Shown: positions 39,296 to 50,106, counted from the first letter of the stretch. The stretch is DNA of 64,000 bases from Orientia tsutsugamushi (GCF_900327275.1 NZ_LS398548.1:2405804-2469803); one strand, 5' to 3'. Made by a program: numbers and translations. Notes: generated from the letters alone by a model not told the origin.

Positions 39296-39445
39296 TTAAT
39301 ACTTTGATAAAATACATATAGCAAAACTTTACTTTACTATATAAAGATTGAGCTATCTAAAATATTAGCGTTATACTAAGTGATGTAAGCTAGCAAGTGA
39401 GAGCTTTTTTAATTTTTTTTTTTAAATACAATAATTTTGAAATAT

Positions 39446-40009
39446 TTATAAATTAATAATATCTTGTTCTTTAAGTTTAATTATTTTATCAATTTTATCA
39501 CAATATTTATCTGTTAATTCCTGTATTTCTTTGCTGTATATGTGTGCTTCATCTTTTGAGCATTCGGTGTTTTGTTCCATTTGCTTAATGAGCTCTATGC
39601 CATCACGTCTAATATTTCGAACAATGATTTTGCTTTTTTCTTGATATTTATGCGCTATTTTAACTAATTCTTTTCTACGTTCTTCACTTGGAATAGGAAG
39701 CTGTAATCTGATTATTTGATTGTCATCTGAAATAATAGAAACTCCTAAATTTGCTTCCATAATTGCTTTTTTAACAGCTTTAACAAGACTTTTGTCCCAT
39801 ACTTGAACAAGGATAGTTTTTGTATCTGATACTGAAATTGTTGCAACTTGTAATATTGGAACTCTGCTATTATATGCTTCAACTTGTACTGGATCTAAAA
39901 AATATGCAGATGCTTGTCCAACTCTTAATCCTTTAAGATCTGCATCAAGTACTTGTAGTGCGCCGTTCATTTTTTTTGTTAATGAATTAATTAGTTCTTC
40001 ATGATTCAT
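39446..40009 (-). CDS. frr: Ribosome recycling factor
   Basis: 187 residues from the ATG at 40009; the open frame extends 20 codons upstream, but the family starts here (185 residues). MNHEELINSLTKKMNGALQV, LKGLRVGQASAYFLDPVQVE, and the C-terminal helix NIRRDGIELIKQMEQNTECS are typical. In RRF the conserved Arg of VRNIRRD lies at the domain hinge. It splits post-termination ribosomes with EF-G. Divergent from nuoG across 280 bp. Confidence 0.93.
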   Translation of the reverse strand: MNHEELINSLTKKMNGALQVLDADLKGLRVGQASAYFLDPVQVEAYNSRVPILQVATISVSDTKTILVQVWDKSLVKAVKKAIMEANLGVSIISDDNQIIRLQLPIPSEERRKELVKIAHKYQEKSKIIVRNIRRDGIELIKQMEQNTECSKDEAHIYSKEIQELTDKYCDKIDKIIKLKEQDIINL

Positions 40010-40173
40010 AACGCTAATATTTATTATTAAATATCTATAAAAATAATCATATAACTCTATATTATGCAAGCAGGATAATTAATTTAAAAGTTTATTATCT
40101 TGCTAATAATTGAGTTAGAATAGTTAGAAGATGGTAATTGATATTTGTTTAGAATGCATTATGATCATTTACA

Positions 40174-40207
40174 GAATTAATTCAACTCAAGCGCGAATTA
40201 ATTCGCG
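40174..40207. promoter_or_regulatory. Paired palindrome upstream of nuoG (operator candidate)
   Basis: GAATTAATTC occurs at 40174-40183 and again at 40195-40204, 21 bp centre to centre, that is two helical turns. The second copy is extended to the perfect 16-bp palindrome CGCGAATTAATTCGCG (40192-40207), the most G+C-rich palindrome in this spacer. Position is 82-115 bp before the nuoG ATG and about 165 bp before frr. Two dimeric sites on one DNA face suggest cooperative regulator binding. Confidence 0.5.
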
Positions 40208-40288
40208 AATTCCAAGAAATTAGTTTACTGCTGAAAGCTTAAGTTCTATAATCGATAAGTGGTTATTTTATAACATATATTTATTTTA

Positions 40289-42328
40289 ATGGTTAACCTG
40301 ATAATTAATAATAAAAAAGTTAAAATTAAAGACGAAATAACAATTATTCAAGCTTGTGAGTTATTGAATATCGAAGTGCCAAGATTTTGCTATCACGAAC
40401 GGTTGGCTATAGCTGGCAACTGTAGAATGTGCTTAGTTGAAATTGAAAATTCTCCTAAGCTAGTAGCTTCATGCGCAATGTCTATATCAGATGGTATGGT
40501 AATTCATACAAATTCTCCAAGAGTTGAAAAAGCTCGAAAAAGTGTTATGGAATTTTTATTAATTAATCATCCACTAGATTGTCCAGTTTGTGACCAAGGC
40601 GGAGAATGTGATTTGCAGGATCAAGCATTTAAATATGGTAGTAAAGTTAGCCGCTTTAATGAAAACAAGCGCATAGTTAAAGATAAATATATGGGGCCAT
40701 TAATTGCAACTCATATGACGCGTTGTATTCACTGTACTAGATGTATTAGATTTGCTCAAGATATAGCAGGGATACCAGAAATAGGAGCAATTGGCAGAGG
40801 AGAAAATATGGAAGTGCAGACTTACTTAGAGAGAAGTATGAAATCTGAATTGTCTGGTAATGTAATTGATCTTTGCCCAGTTGGAGCATTGAATTCTAAG
40901 CCTTATGCTTATACAGCAAGAGCATGGGAATTAACATGCACTGAATCAGTTGATGTATTTGATGCTATGGGATCAAATATTAAGATAAATTCTCGTGGTT
41001 TAGAGGTAATGCGAATTTTGCCATCTTATTGTGATGAAATCAATGAAGAATGGATATCTGATAAAAGTAGATTTTCTTATGATGGATTAAAATATCAGCG
41101 TCTTGATAGACCATATATAAAAAGAAATGGCAGATTGCAAGAAGCAAGCTGGAATGAGGCTTTAGAATATATAGCTGATAAGATGAGAGAAACTCCTGGA
41201 GATAAAATGGCGGCTATTGCTGGTACTATGGCAGATTGTGAATCAATGTTTGCTCTAAAATTATTGATGCAAAATTTTAGCTGTGGTAATTTTGACACTA
41301 ATCAATTTAATTATAAATGGGATATTAGCTCTCGAGGAAATTATTTATTTAATACCTCAATTGCTGGAGTTGATTTTTCGGATTTATGTTTGCTAGTTGG
41401 AGTTGATATGAATTTTTCTGCTCCAGTTCTTGGAGCAAGGTTAACAAGATTACAACGTTCGAGGAAATTAAAAATATTGAATATTGGCCCAGAAAATTAT
41501 GAGCATAGGTTTAATGTAATTGACCTAGGAAATAACCCTAGTTTATTGGTTGATATTTTAAGTGGTAACCACCAAATTATAAATGAGATTAATAACGCTA
41601 AAAAACCGATGATGATTATTGGTGACTTGGCTTATGCCCGTGATGATGGTTTTAAAGTGCTTGAATTGTGTCAAAATATTGCTTACAAGTATAATTTCAT
41701 TCAACAAAATTGGAATGGGTATAATATTTTACATAATCATGCTTCGACTGTTGGAGCTATTGATTTGGGGTTTATTGCAGATAGTAATAGTAAAAATGTA
41801 GCTGAAATTTTAAATAGCTGCGAACAAGGAGAAATATCATTAGTTTATTTGTTAGGTGCTGATGAGCTTGATACAAGTAAGCTAAGTAATGCTTTTGTTA
41901 TTTATCAAGGGCATCATGGTGATGTAGGGGCTAACTGTGCTGATATAGTATTGCCTGGAGCAGCATATACTGAAAAAAATGCTATTTATGTTAATTTTGA
42001 GGGTAGGGCGCAATATGCTAGACAAGCAGTTTCTAAGGTAGGTTCAGCTAAAGACGATTGGTTAATTATCAAAAATATATCTGATAAAGTAAAATCTAAA
42101 TTTTACTTTAAAGACCTAGATGATTTAAGAAGTCAAGCTGCTAAAGTTGCTAAATCATTAAGAAATATTGGTAATATACAAAAAAGCAGAGTAAAAAAGA
42201 TTAAAAGTGATATTATATTGAATACTGAAGAAGTATTTGCTTTAAAGAAACGTAATTTTTATATTACTGATGTAATTACTAGAGTATCACCAGTTATGGC
42301 AGAATGTACAAAAGTACAAAAGGGATAA
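40289..42328 (+). CDS. nuoG: NADH-quinone oxidoreductase subunit G
   Basis: 679 residues. The N-terminal 2Fe-2S ferredoxin domain has CYHERLAIAGNCRMC, then the His/Cys 4Fe-4S site CPVCDQGGECDLQDQAF, and the double site MTRCIHCTRCIRFAQDIAG with NVIDLCPVGALNSKPYAYTA. The molybdopterin-oxidoreductase-like remainder starts at FDAMGSNIKINSRGLEVMRI. It carries electrons within the peripheral arm of complex I. First of eight nuo genes, with the paired palindrome upstream; nuoA-F lie outside the window. Confidence 0.97.
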   Translation: MVNLIINNKKVKIKDEITIIQACELLNIEVPRFCYHERLAIAGNCRMCLVEIENSPKLVASCAMSISDGMVIHTNSPRVEKARKSVMEFLLINHPLDCPVCDQGGECDLQDQAFKYGSKVSRFNENKRIVKDKYMGPLIATHMTRCIHCTRCIRFAQDIAGIPEIGAIGRGENMEVQTYLERSMKSELSGNVIDLCPVGALNSKPYAYTARAWELTCTESVDVFDAMGSNIKINSRGLEVMRILPSYCDEINEEWISDKSRFSYDGLKYQRLDRPYIKRNGRLQEASWNEALEYIADKMRETPGDKMAAIAGTMADCESMFALKLLMQNFSCGNFDTNQFNYKWDISSRGNYLFNTSIAGVDFSDLCLLVGVDMNFSAPVLGARLTRLQRSRKLKILNIGPENYEHRFNVIDLGNNPSLLVDILSGNHQIINEINNAKKPMMIIGDLAYARDDGFKVLELCQNIAYKYNFIQQNWNGYNILHNHASTVGAIDLGFIADSNSKNVAEILNSCEQGEISLVYLLGADELDTSKLSNAFVIYQGHHGDVGANCADIVLPGAAYTEKNAIYVNFEGRAQYARQAVSKVGSAKDDWLIIKNISDKVKSKFYFKDLDDLRSQAAKVAKSLRNIGNIQKSRVKKIKSDIILNTEEVFALKKRNFYITDVITRVSPVMAECTKVQKG

Positions 42329-42384
42329 TATTAGAGTTAAAGTTAAATCTTGTACATTAAATAAAAAATAATAATTATGACTAT

Positions 42385-43428
42385 ATGACTATCTGTACAG
42401 ATATAATTGCAAATGGCTACGATTTAAAAACACTAATTTATAATAGTGGAGTTGTTTCAATAAAAGTTATAGCGTTAATTATTTGCTTGTTACTTGCAAC
42501 AGCATATTTAACATTTGCTGAGAGAAAAGTTATTGCTTATATGCAGTTACGGGTTGGGCCTAGTTTGGCTGGCCCATTTGGATTGTTACAGCCGATAGCT
42601 GATGCTGTAAAATTAGTTTTTAAAGAGCCTATTATACCAGCAAAAGCTGATAGGAAATTGTTTATTATAGCTCCAATTATTACTTTTGTATTATCTTTAT
42701 TAGGTTGGTCTGTAATTCCAATTGACCATGATATCGTTCTTTCTAGAATTCATATAGGAGGAATATTATTTATATTAGCAGTAACTTCATTAGGAGTTTA
42801 TGGAATTATAATTGCTGGTTGGGCAAGTAATTCTAAGTATGCTTTTTTAGGTGCTGTAAGGTCTGCAGCTCAAATGATTTCATATGAATTAGCAATGGCA
42901 CTAAGTATAGTTGCAGTACTTATTGTGACTGGAGAAATGGATTTGATTCAAATTGTTGAAGCGCAAAAAACTAGGCCTATATGGTTAACAATAATGATGC
43001 TACCATTAGCAGTTATTTATTTTATATCAATATTAGCTAAAACTAATAGGCTGCCATTTGATCTTCCAGAGGCTGAATCTGAGCTAGTTGCAGGATATAA
43101 TGTTGAGTATTCTTCTATGGCTTTTGCTATGTTTTTTCTTGGAGAATATGCTAACATGATCTTGGGTAGTAGCTTAATGACCATCATGTTTTTAGGAGGA
43201 TACTTGCCTCCATTTAATTTAGAGATATTAACTTTCATTCCAGGTTATATATGGTTTATATTAAAAGTATCTATGGTATTATTCTGTTTTTTATGGATAC
43301 GAGCAACATTGCCACGATATAGATATGATCAATTAATGTATTTGGGATTGAAAGTATTTTTGCCGATTGTATTAGCTTGGATAATAGTAGTATCAGCTAT
43401 TTTAGTATATAGTAATAACTTACCATAG
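42385..43428 (+). CDS. nuoH: NADH-quinone oxidoreductase subunit H
   Basis: 347 residues with about eight to nine membrane helices. Conserved quinone-site loops are visible: [60 protein letters not shown], and [20 protein letters not shown] with the Glu cluster. [16 protein letters not shown] closes the family pattern. It links quinone reduction to the proton-pumping arm. Separated by 56 bp from nuoG and without lesion. Confidence 0.97.
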   Translation: MTICTDIIANGYDLKTLIYNSGVVSIKVIALIICLLLATAYLTFAERKVIAYMQLRVGPSLAGPFGLLQPIADAVKLVFKEPIIPAKADRKLFIIAPIITFVLSLLGWSVIPIDHDIVLSRIHIGGILFILAVTSLGVYGIIIAGWASNSKYAFLGAVRSAAQMISYELAMALSIVAVLIVTGEMDLIQIVEAQKTRPIWLTIMMLPLAVIYFISILAKTNRLPFDLPEAESELVAGYNVEYSSMAFAMFFLGEYANMILGSSLMTIMFLGGYLPPFNLEILTFIPGYIWFILKVSMVLFCFLWIRATLPRYRYDQLMYLGLKVFLPIVLAWIIVVSAILVYSNNLP

Positions 43429-43479
43429 CACTAGAAACTGCGCTAGACAAATAATTGGATTTAATGTAGAGAATCGAAA

Positions 43480-43965
43480 ATGAAGATAACTAATTTTACT
43501 AAATCTTTTCTTTTGTATGAAATTATTGTTGGAATGTTTTTAACTTTGAAATATTTTTTTAAATCTAAAGTTACGATTCGTTATCCTAATGAAGTTAGCA
43601 AATTGAGCCCAAGATTTAAAGGAGAGCATGCTTTAAGACGCTATCCAGATGGTGAAGAGAGATGTATAGCATGTAAATTATGCGAAGCTATTTGTCCAGC
43701 TCAAGCTATTACTATTGAAGCAAAAGAGCAGCCGAATGGTAGTAGGCGCACTACTAAATATGATATTGATATGACTAAGTGTATATATTGCGGACTGTGT
43801 CAAGAAGCATGCCCAGTAGATGCTATTGTTGAAGGGCCGAATTTGGAATTTGCTACAGAAACTCATCAGGAATTATTGTATAACAAGGAGAAACTGTTAA
43901 GAAATGGTGATATGTGGGAACATGTAATAGCTAAAAATTTAAAAGTGGATAGTATTTACAGGTAG
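43480..43965 (+). CDS. nuoI: NADH-quinone oxidoreductase subunit I
   Basis: 161 residues. Two 4Fe-4S ferredoxin motifs are complete: [16 protein letters not shown] and [40 protein letters not shown] precedes the first cluster, as in TYKY-type subunits. It bridges NuoG clusters to the quinone site in NuoH. It lies 51 bp after nuoH and 3 bp before nuoJ. Confidence 0.97.
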   Translation: MKITNFTKSFLLYEIIVGMFLTLKYFFKSKVTIRYPNEVSKLSPRFKGEHALRRYPDGEERCIACKLCEAICPAQAITIEAKEQPNGSRRTTKYDIDMTKCIYCGLCQEACPVDAIVEGPNLEFATETHQELLYNKEKLLRNGDMWEHVIAKNLKVDSIYR

Positions 43966-43968
43966 TTA

Positions 43969-44577
43969 ATGTTATTTTTTTATTTATTTTCTGTTTTAGC
44001 ATTACTTGGGAGTATTGGCGTTATAACAAGCAAAAATCCAGTGTATGCAGTATTGTGGTTAATATTTGTGTTCTGTAATACATCTGGATTACTAATATTA
44101 CTTGGAGCAGAATTTTTAGCTTTCTTATTAGTAATAGTTTATGCCGGGGCTGTTGCAATTTTATTTCTTTTTGTAGTAATGATGTTGAATATAAAGTCTG
44201 ACAATCTAGTTTTAGTGAAAACGCGTACTATTTTAAATATTCCAATTTATGTAATTATTGCTTTCATTTTTATCATTGATTTAAGCATAATTATTGTTAT
44301 GTGTTTTAGCAATTACTGTCCCATACATTATGAGGAAAATAACTTAGATATTAAAGCTATTGGTAGAGTACTATATACTGAATATGCGCTACCGTTTCAG
44401 TTATCTGGAATAATATTGTTGATCGCAATGATTGGTTGCGTTGTATTAACAGTACGTAAAAGATCTGGAGTTAAAAGGCAAGATCATTACTCTCAAATTA
44501 ATCGCAATAGAAATAGCAGCATTCAAGTTGTTAAAGTTGAAGTTAACAAGGGGATAGAGGATGTCGATTCTAATTAA
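43969..44577 (+). CDS. nuoJ: NADH-quinone oxidoreductase subunit J
   Basis: 202 residues, five membrane segments. The family block NPVYAVLWLIFVFCNTSGLL, then LLGAEFLAFLLVIVYAGAVA (with the pi-bulge-region Tyr) and ILFLFVVMMLNI are conserved. The last 35 residues (RQDHYSQINRNRNSSIQVVK) form a polar tail on the cytosolic side. The 3' end overlaps nuoK by 17 bp, indicating coupling. Confidence 0.95.
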   Translation: MLFFYLFSVLALLGSIGVITSKNPVYAVLWLIFVFCNTSGLLILLGAEFLAFLLVIVYAGAVAILFLFVVMMLNIKSDNLVLVKTRTILNIPIYVIIAFIFIIDLSIIIVMCFSNYCPIHYEENNLDIKAIGRVLYTEYALPFQLSGIILLIAMIGCVVLTVRKRSGVKRQDHYSQINRNRNSSIQVVKVEVNKGIEDVDSN

Positions 44578-44884
44578 AGAAATAGGTCTAATACATTATT
44601 TGATATTTACAACGATACTATTTGGAATTGGATTGATTGGAGTTATGCGGAATTGGTGTAGTGTAATTTTGACCCTCATGTCAATAGAGTTAATGCTATT
44701 AGCAGTTAATGTTAATTTCATAGTGTTTGCAAGTTATTATAATAATATTATAGGGCAAATTTTTAGTATAATGATATTTTCGGTAGCAGCAGCTGAATCT
44801 GCTATTGGATTAGCAATAATTGTGGTACATTTTCGTAATTGTTCTTCAATTTCAGTTAAGGATTTAAACAAATTGAAGGGATAA
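44561..44884 (+). CDS. nuoK: NADH-quinone oxidoreductase subunit K
   Basis: 107 residues with three membrane helices. Both conserved Glu residues are present: MSIELMLLAVNVNFI in helix 2 and SVAAAESAIGLAIIV in helix 3. It is translated from an ATG inside nuoJ with the AAGGGGATAGAGG site. It forms the entry channel of the proton-pumping module with NuoJ. Confidence 0.96.
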   Translation: MSILIKEIGLIHYLIFTTILFGIGLIGVMRNWCSVILTLMSIELMLLAVNVNFIVFASYYNNIIGQIFSIMIFSVAAAESAIGLAIIVVHFRNCSSISVKDLNKLKG

Positions 44885-44887
44885 GAT

Positions 44888-46795
44888 ATGTTATTTTTAA
44901 TTACATTATTACCGTGTTTACCTTTAATTTCAGGTGTAATTAGTAGATTAAATAATAGTTTTGCAACAAAAATAATATCTTATATAACTGTTATGTTAAT
45001 TGCTAGTACTAGCTTTGCTGCAATTTTAGTTTTTTGGAATATTAGTAAGCATAATAGTGTTGAACATATAATATTATTTGAGTGGATTGAGCTGTTAAAT
45101 TTTAAATCACATTGGGCTATTTACATTGATAAATTAACAGCACTAATGTTAGTCATAGTATCCTTAATTTCTACGATAGTTCATATTTATTCTATAGGTT
45201 ATTTACATGACGATAAAGAATTACCTAAATTCATGTCATATTTATCTTTTTTTACTTTTTTCATGTTGATGTTAGTCTCATCAGATAATTTTTTACAGCT
45301 ATTTTTTGGATGGGAAGGAGTAGGGGTAAGTTCTTACTTATTAATAGGATTTTGGTATAAAAAACATGCCGCAACAATTGCAGCATATAAAGCATTTATT
45401 GTTAATAGATTTGCTGACTGTGCGTTTCTTTTAGCAATTATTGCTATTATTTATAATTGTAACTCTGTAGAATTTAAGCCGGTATTTAGTCATGCTGAAC
45501 AATTATCAAAAACAATAGTCTCAATTTTTGATATTAAAATCAGTGTTTTAGACTTAATTTGTTGTTTGCTATTTATTGGATGTATGGGCAAATCTGCTCA
45601 AATTGGTTTGCATATATGGTTACCAGATGCTATGGAAGGGCCTACTCCTGCATCAGCACTAATTCATGCTGCTACTATGGTAACAGCTGGCATATTCTTA
45701 TTGGCTAGATGTTCATTTATGTTTGAATATTCTACAGCAATATTAAATCTTATTGCTATTACTGGTGGGTTTACTTGTATATTAACTTCAATAATTGCAG
45801 TTTGTCAAAATGATATAAAAAAAATCATTGCATATTCTACCTGTAGTCAATTAGGTTATATGGTAATGGCATGTGGATCATCTAGTTATAATGGAGCAAT
45901 GTTTCATTTACTAACGCATGCTTTTTTTAAAGCAATGTTATTTTTAGCTGCAGGCAATGTTATACATATGACTCATCAGCAAGATTTAAATAAAATGCCG
46001 CAGCAATTGTGGAGAGTTATGTCTTATACTTATGGGTTATTTTGGTTAGGAACATTAGCAATTGTTGGAATATTTCCTTTTTCAGGATTCTATTCAAAGG
46101 ATATGATACTAGAATCTGTTTATCTTACAGACAATAAATTTGTTTATTATCTGGGGATTATTGCAGTATTTTTCACAGCGATGTATTCAATTAAATTAAT
46201 TATAGGAATTTTTCATCGACCTTCTTTTTCATCAACTAAACATTCGATTAAGGAAGTTTCGATAATTATGAATCTGCCGTTATTAATCTTAGCAATTGGT
46301 AGTGCTATTTCTGGATGGTATTGTTATAATATCTTAACTATTGGAAAAGTTGAATATTTTGCTAATTCATTAGTTAATAATGGAATTTTAGAAAATTCAC
46401 ATATTAATTGCTTGATGATAAAAATACTTCCAATTTTAGCAGGAGTATTTGGCTTAATAATTGGTGGGTTAATTTATTATTGTAAAAGTAACGTAAATAT
46501 TAGCATAATCAATAGTATTAGTTCTCCAGCTAGGAACAAGTTTTATTTTGATGAAATATATAATACTTTACTAGTGAAACCCTTTAATATTGTTTCGTAC
46601 TACTTAAGTATATTTGATATTAAATGCATAAATAAATTCTTAGATGATAGCGTGATATTTTTAGTGCAAAATGGGTTTTCAGGTATAAAAAAAATGCAAT
46701 CAGGGTATGTATCTTACTATATACTAATAGCACTAGTTAGCATGACTGCATTTTTTACTTTAATTGTTATTAATTACTTTATAACTAGTAACTAA
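44888..46795 (+). CDS. nuoL: NADH-quinone oxidoreductase subunit L
   Basis: 635 residues, about 15 membrane helices plus the C-terminal lateral helix region. FFGWEGVGVSSYLLIGFWY carries the conserved Glu, and KSAQIGLHIWLPDAMEGPTP with SALIHAATMVTAGIFLLARC the Lys/His channel residues. DIKKIIAYSTCSQLGYMV and FPFSGFYSKDMILES complete the antiporter-like unit. A GGGATAAG site overlaps the end of nuoK; nuoM begins immediately after the stop. Confidence 0.97.
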   Translation: MLFLITLLPCLPLISGVISRLNNSFATKIISYITVMLIASTSFAAILVFWNISKHNSVEHIILFEWIELLNFKSHWAIYIDKLTALMLVIVSLISTIVHIYSIGYLHDDKELPKFMSYLSFFTFFMLMLVSSDNFLQLFFGWEGVGVSSYLLIGFWYKKHAATIAAYKAFIVNRFADCAFLLAIIAIIYNCNSVEFKPVFSHAEQLSKTIVSIFDIKISVLDLICCLLFIGCMGKSAQIGLHIWLPDAMEGPTPASALIHAATMVTAGIFLLARCSFMFEYSTAILNLIAITGGFTCILTSIIAVCQNDIKKIIAYSTCSQLGYMVMACGSSSYNGAMFHLLTHAFFKAMLFLAAGNVIHMTHQQDLNKMPQQLWRVMSYTYGLFWLGTLAIVGIFPFSGFYSKDMILESVYLTDNKFVYYLGIIAVFFTAMYSIKLIIGIFHRPSFSSTKHSIKEVSIIMNLPLLILAIGSAISGWYCYNILTIGKVEYFANSLVNNGILENSHINCLMIKILPILAGVFGLIIGGLIYYCKSNVNISIINSISSPARNKFYFDEIYNTLLVKPFNIVSYYLSIFDIKCINKFLDDSVIFLVQNGFSGIKKMQSGYVSYYILIALVSMTAFFTLIVINYFITSN

Positions 46796-48295
46796 ATGCC
46801 AATAATAGCAACTCAAAATATTCCTATATTATCAGTTTGTATTTCTTTGCCATTAAGTGCATTGATAATTTTATTGCTTATGAGATTAAGCAATTATTTT
46901 AATAAATTAGTGTATGTTAAATTCATTGCACTATTAAGTTCAGTATTAACATTACTTTGTACCATATATTTATTAGTACAATTTGATAATACTGCACATA
47001 CGTATCAGTTTGTTGAATTATATTCAATATTTAAATTGATTGGGCTTAATTATCATGTAGGTGTTGATGGTATATCTATCTTCTTTATTGCTTTAACTGC
47101 TTTACTTACACTATTATCTATTGTTATTAGTATTTTTACTGTTAAGAAAAAACTGGAAGATAATTTATTATGTTTTTTATTAATAGAATCATTAGTTATC
47201 GGAGCTTTTAGCTCGATGAATTTATTGCTATTTTTCATGTTTTTTGAAGCATCATTGTTTCCAATATTTTTACTAATAGGAATTTGGGGAAGCAGCAATA
47301 GAATCTATGCTGCATTAAAGTTTTTTTTGTATAGTTTTGTTGGATCAGTATTTTTCTTGGTAGCTATTATATATATACACACATACACTGGTACACTTGA
47401 GATTGCAGAGTTATATGATCTTATGCCTAGGTTTGATATATCAGTACAAATGCTATTATGGTTAAGTATATTTGTTGCTTTTGCTATTAAAATACCTATG
47501 TTGCCTTTGCATAGTTGGTTGCCTGATGCTCACGTTGAAGCCCAAACTGGAGGTTCTGTAATGCTAGCTGGAATATTACTTAAATTGGGTGGATTTGGAT
47601 TATTAAGAATATGTTTGCCTATGTTGCCAGCTGCATCACAAAAATTTAGTAGTATAGCCATGATATTCAGTGTAGCTGCTATTATTTATTTTTCTATTAT
47701 AGCTTTTCAACAAATAGATATAAAAAAAGCAATTGCTTATTCTTCAATTGCTCATATGGGGTATGTTACTGTTGGTATTTTTAGCTTGAATACTTATGGA
47801 ATTCAGGGAGCAATTTTTCAAATGTTAAGTCATGGATTGATATCACCAGCTTTATTTATGATTATTGGTATTTTATATGATCGAACTCATACTAGAGAAA
47901 TAAGGTTTTATGGTGGTTTAGCTATTAAAATGACTAAATTAGCTAGTATTTTTATGGCAGCAGTACTTGGGTCAATAGGTGTGCCAGGTACAAGTGGATT
48001 TATTGGTGAATTTTTAGTGTTATTAGGGGCTATTACCGCATCTCCATTAATTGGAAGTTTTGCAATTCTAGGAGTGTTACTTGGGGCTGTATATATGCTT
48101 TCGCTTTATCGGCGTATTATGTTAGGAGAAATTACTAATCAAAGAGTTTATCAGTTGAATGATATTTCATTAAGTGAAAAGGTAGCTGTGCTACCTTTAA
48201 TAGTAGCTATGTTTATAATAGGTGTATATCCTAAATTTGTATTAAACATTTTATTGATACCAGCTAAGAACTTAAGCAATTTATTTATTATATAA
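46796..48295 (+). CDS. nuoM: NADH-quinone oxidoreductase subunit M
   Basis: 499 residues, about 14 membrane helices. YHVGVDGISIFFIALTALLT is the family N-terminal signature; MFFEASLFPIFLLIGIWGSS has the conserved Glu. KIPMLPLHSWLPDAHVEAQT and GGSVMLAGILLKLGGFGLLR give the Lys/His segment, and GVPGTSGFIGEFLVL lies near the C-terminal proton path. ATG directly abuts the nuoL stop (TAAATG), so translation is probably coupled. Confidence 0.97.
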   Translation: MPIIATQNIPILSVCISLPLSALIILLLMRLSNYFNKLVYVKFIALLSSVLTLLCTIYLLVQFDNTAHTYQFVELYSIFKLIGLNYHVGVDGISIFFIALTALLTLLSIVISIFTVKKKLEDNLLCFLLIESLVIGAFSSMNLLLFFMFFEASLFPIFLLIGIWGSSNRIYAALKFFLYSFVGSVFFLVAIIYIHTYTGTLEIAELYDLMPRFDISVQMLLWLSIFVAFAIKIPMLPLHSWLPDAHVEAQTGGSVMLAGILLKLGGFGLLRICLPMLPAASQKFSSIAMIFSVAAIIYFSIIAFQQIDIKKAIAYSSIAHMGYVTVGIFSLNTYGIQGAIFQMLSHGLISPALFMIIGILYDRTHTREIRFYGGLAIKMTKLASIFMAAVLGSIGVPGTSGFIGEFLVLLGAITASPLIGSFAILGVLLGAVYMLSLYRRIMLGEITNQRVYQLNDISLSEKVAVLPLIVAMFIIGVYPKFVLNILLIPAKNLSNLFII

Positions 48296-48339
48296 ATTGT
48301 AATTGCTGTGTACATTTAATTTTATTTGAAAGAGTTATT

Positions 48340-49776
48340 ATGGAAATGTTATATGGTATTATGCCAGAAATTTCGCTTCTTTTATCAGCTTTGATTTTTC
48401 AGCTAATTGGAGCATATAGTAACAATACGCTAACTCATGTCATAGCTAAAATGGCAATTGGTTTTGCCGCTATATTAATAGCTATTTTAGTATTTCATCC
48501 TAGCTGGTTTAATGGTATTTACTGGAATAATACATTTATTGTTAACCAATCTAAAATATACTTAAAAATTATTATTTTAATTTTTTATATATTTCTTACT
48601 TTAATTTATTCTGGATATATCAAGGTTGCAAACTTAAAAGGCCATAGTGAATATATAGTACTAATGCAGCTTGGAGCTTTAGGAGGATTAATATTGGTTT
48701 CAGCTAATGATTTTATGGTTATGTACCTTGGTATTGAGATGCAAGGAATAATAGGATATATTTTAACGACTTTTAATTATAATAATTCTAGATCATCTGA
48801 AGCTGGTTTAAAATATTTTATATTAGGGACAGTTTTCTCAGCTATTATGTTGTTTGGTATATCTTTAGTATATGGTACTACTCAAAGCATAAGGTATGAT
48901 ATTGCTTTGCATGCATTGCAAAATCCAAGCTCTGATATGGTCGCGCTAGTTGCTATACTAATGATACTTGTTGGAGTCTTATTTAAATTGTCTATTGCGC
49001 CGTTTCATATGTGGACACCTGATATTTATGATGGAGCACCTTTAGTAGTAGTTGCGTTATTTTCTAGCTTGCCTAAAATTAGTGTATTAGCATTGCTTGG
49101 AAATTTATTATCTGAATTAAAGTTTGCTAGTGATGCATTCTTTTATATAAAAATGATAATAATGGTACTTGCCTGCCTATCATTAATTGTTGGTGCATTT
49201 GGCGCATTATTACAACAATCAATTCAAAGGTTTATTGCCTATAGTGCAATATTAAATTTAGGATATGCTGTACTTGCTTTAGTTGCTAACAGCTCTAATG
49301 TTATTAGAGCTGAAATATCATATTTTTATATTATTATTTATGCTGCTAGTATGTTAGGATTTATTGCGATAATAATAAACAATTTTACTAATCGTGCTAA
49401 TTATTTAAAAATTAGTCATCTTAGTGGATTATCTAATGTAAAAAAATTATCGTCAATATTAATAGCAATACAGATGTTCTCATTAGTAGGAATTCCACCT
49501 TTTGCAGGGTTTATTAGTAAGTATATTATCTTTACTAGTATTTTAAAATCTAGTATGTATGAATTAATAATTATGGTAATAGCAGCAGTTGTGATTGGAT
49601 CATATTGTTATCTTAATATTGTTAAAGTAATGTACTTTTTACCTGCTACAGTCAGGTTTCAGAATTCAAGTATAAATTTTGAGCTAACCTTAGTAAGTAT
49701 ATCTTCAACAGTAATTGTTATATCATTAATGATTATATGTATGTTTTTTGGTGAAGGTTTAAGCGTTATTGTATAA
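48340..49776 (+). CDS. nuoN: NADH-quinone oxidoreductase subunit N
   Basis: 478 residues, about 14 membrane helices. MYLGIEMQGIIGYILTTFNY carries the Glu helix, SEAGLKYFILGTVFSAIMLF the first Lys, KLSIAPFHMWTPDIYDGAPL the second Lys/His region, and FSLVGIPPFAGFISKYIIFT the late channel. It closes the nuo cluster, 44 bp after nuoM with a GAAAGAG site. Confidence 0.96.
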   Translation: MEMLYGIMPEISLLLSALIFQLIGAYSNNTLTHVIAKMAIGFAAILIAILVFHPSWFNGIYWNNTFIVNQSKIYLKIIILIFYIFLTLIYSGYIKVANLKGHSEYIVLMQLGALGGLILVSANDFMVMYLGIEMQGIIGYILTTFNYNNSRSSEAGLKYFILGTVFSAIMLFGISLVYGTTQSIRYDIALHALQNPSSDMVALVAILMILVGVLFKLSIAPFHMWTPDIYDGAPLVVVALFSSLPKISVLALLGNLLSELKFASDAFFYIKMIIMVLACLSLIVGAFGALLQQSIQRFIAYSAILNLGYAVLALVANSSNVIRAEISYFYIIIYAASMLGFIAIIINNFTNRANYLKISHLSGLSNVKKLSSILIAIQMFSLVGIPPFAGFISKYIIFTSILKSSMYELIIMVIAAVVIGSYCYLNIVKVMYFLPATVRFQNSSINFELTLVSISSTVIVISLMIICMFFGEGLSVIV

Positions 49777-50106
49777 TGCTTAGTCAAAATGAGATATGGA
49801 TTATTCAAGTTTGAAACTATTGATAATATGCAAACAGAATGGTTTAAAGCTATTAAACCCTATGGCTTAGTAAAGCTTTAGGTTTAAATAAACCAAAGCA
49901 GTAAGTTATAGCAATAAGCATAAACATGGAATGTTCTGTGGAGATGATAATGTAATTGCATACTACTCACTTGAAGAAGTACTATTTTATAATTAGCTAT
50001 TAATTTTTAATTTTATGAATGAGTTAATTTTAGTAAGTTAACTTTAAGTGGAATTTGATGATTAAAATCGTTAATTGAATTAAAAATTATAAAAACGACG
50101 TAATCA
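49777..50106. other. Intergenic region nuoN-tilS
   Basis: No intact gene. Short pieces with coding character (for example ETIDNMQTEWFKAIKPYG near 49812-49870) are separated by stops and could be a lost gene. The last 60 bp are AT-rich and should hold the tilS promoter. No hairpin with a T-run is seen after nuoN. Confidence 0.4.
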
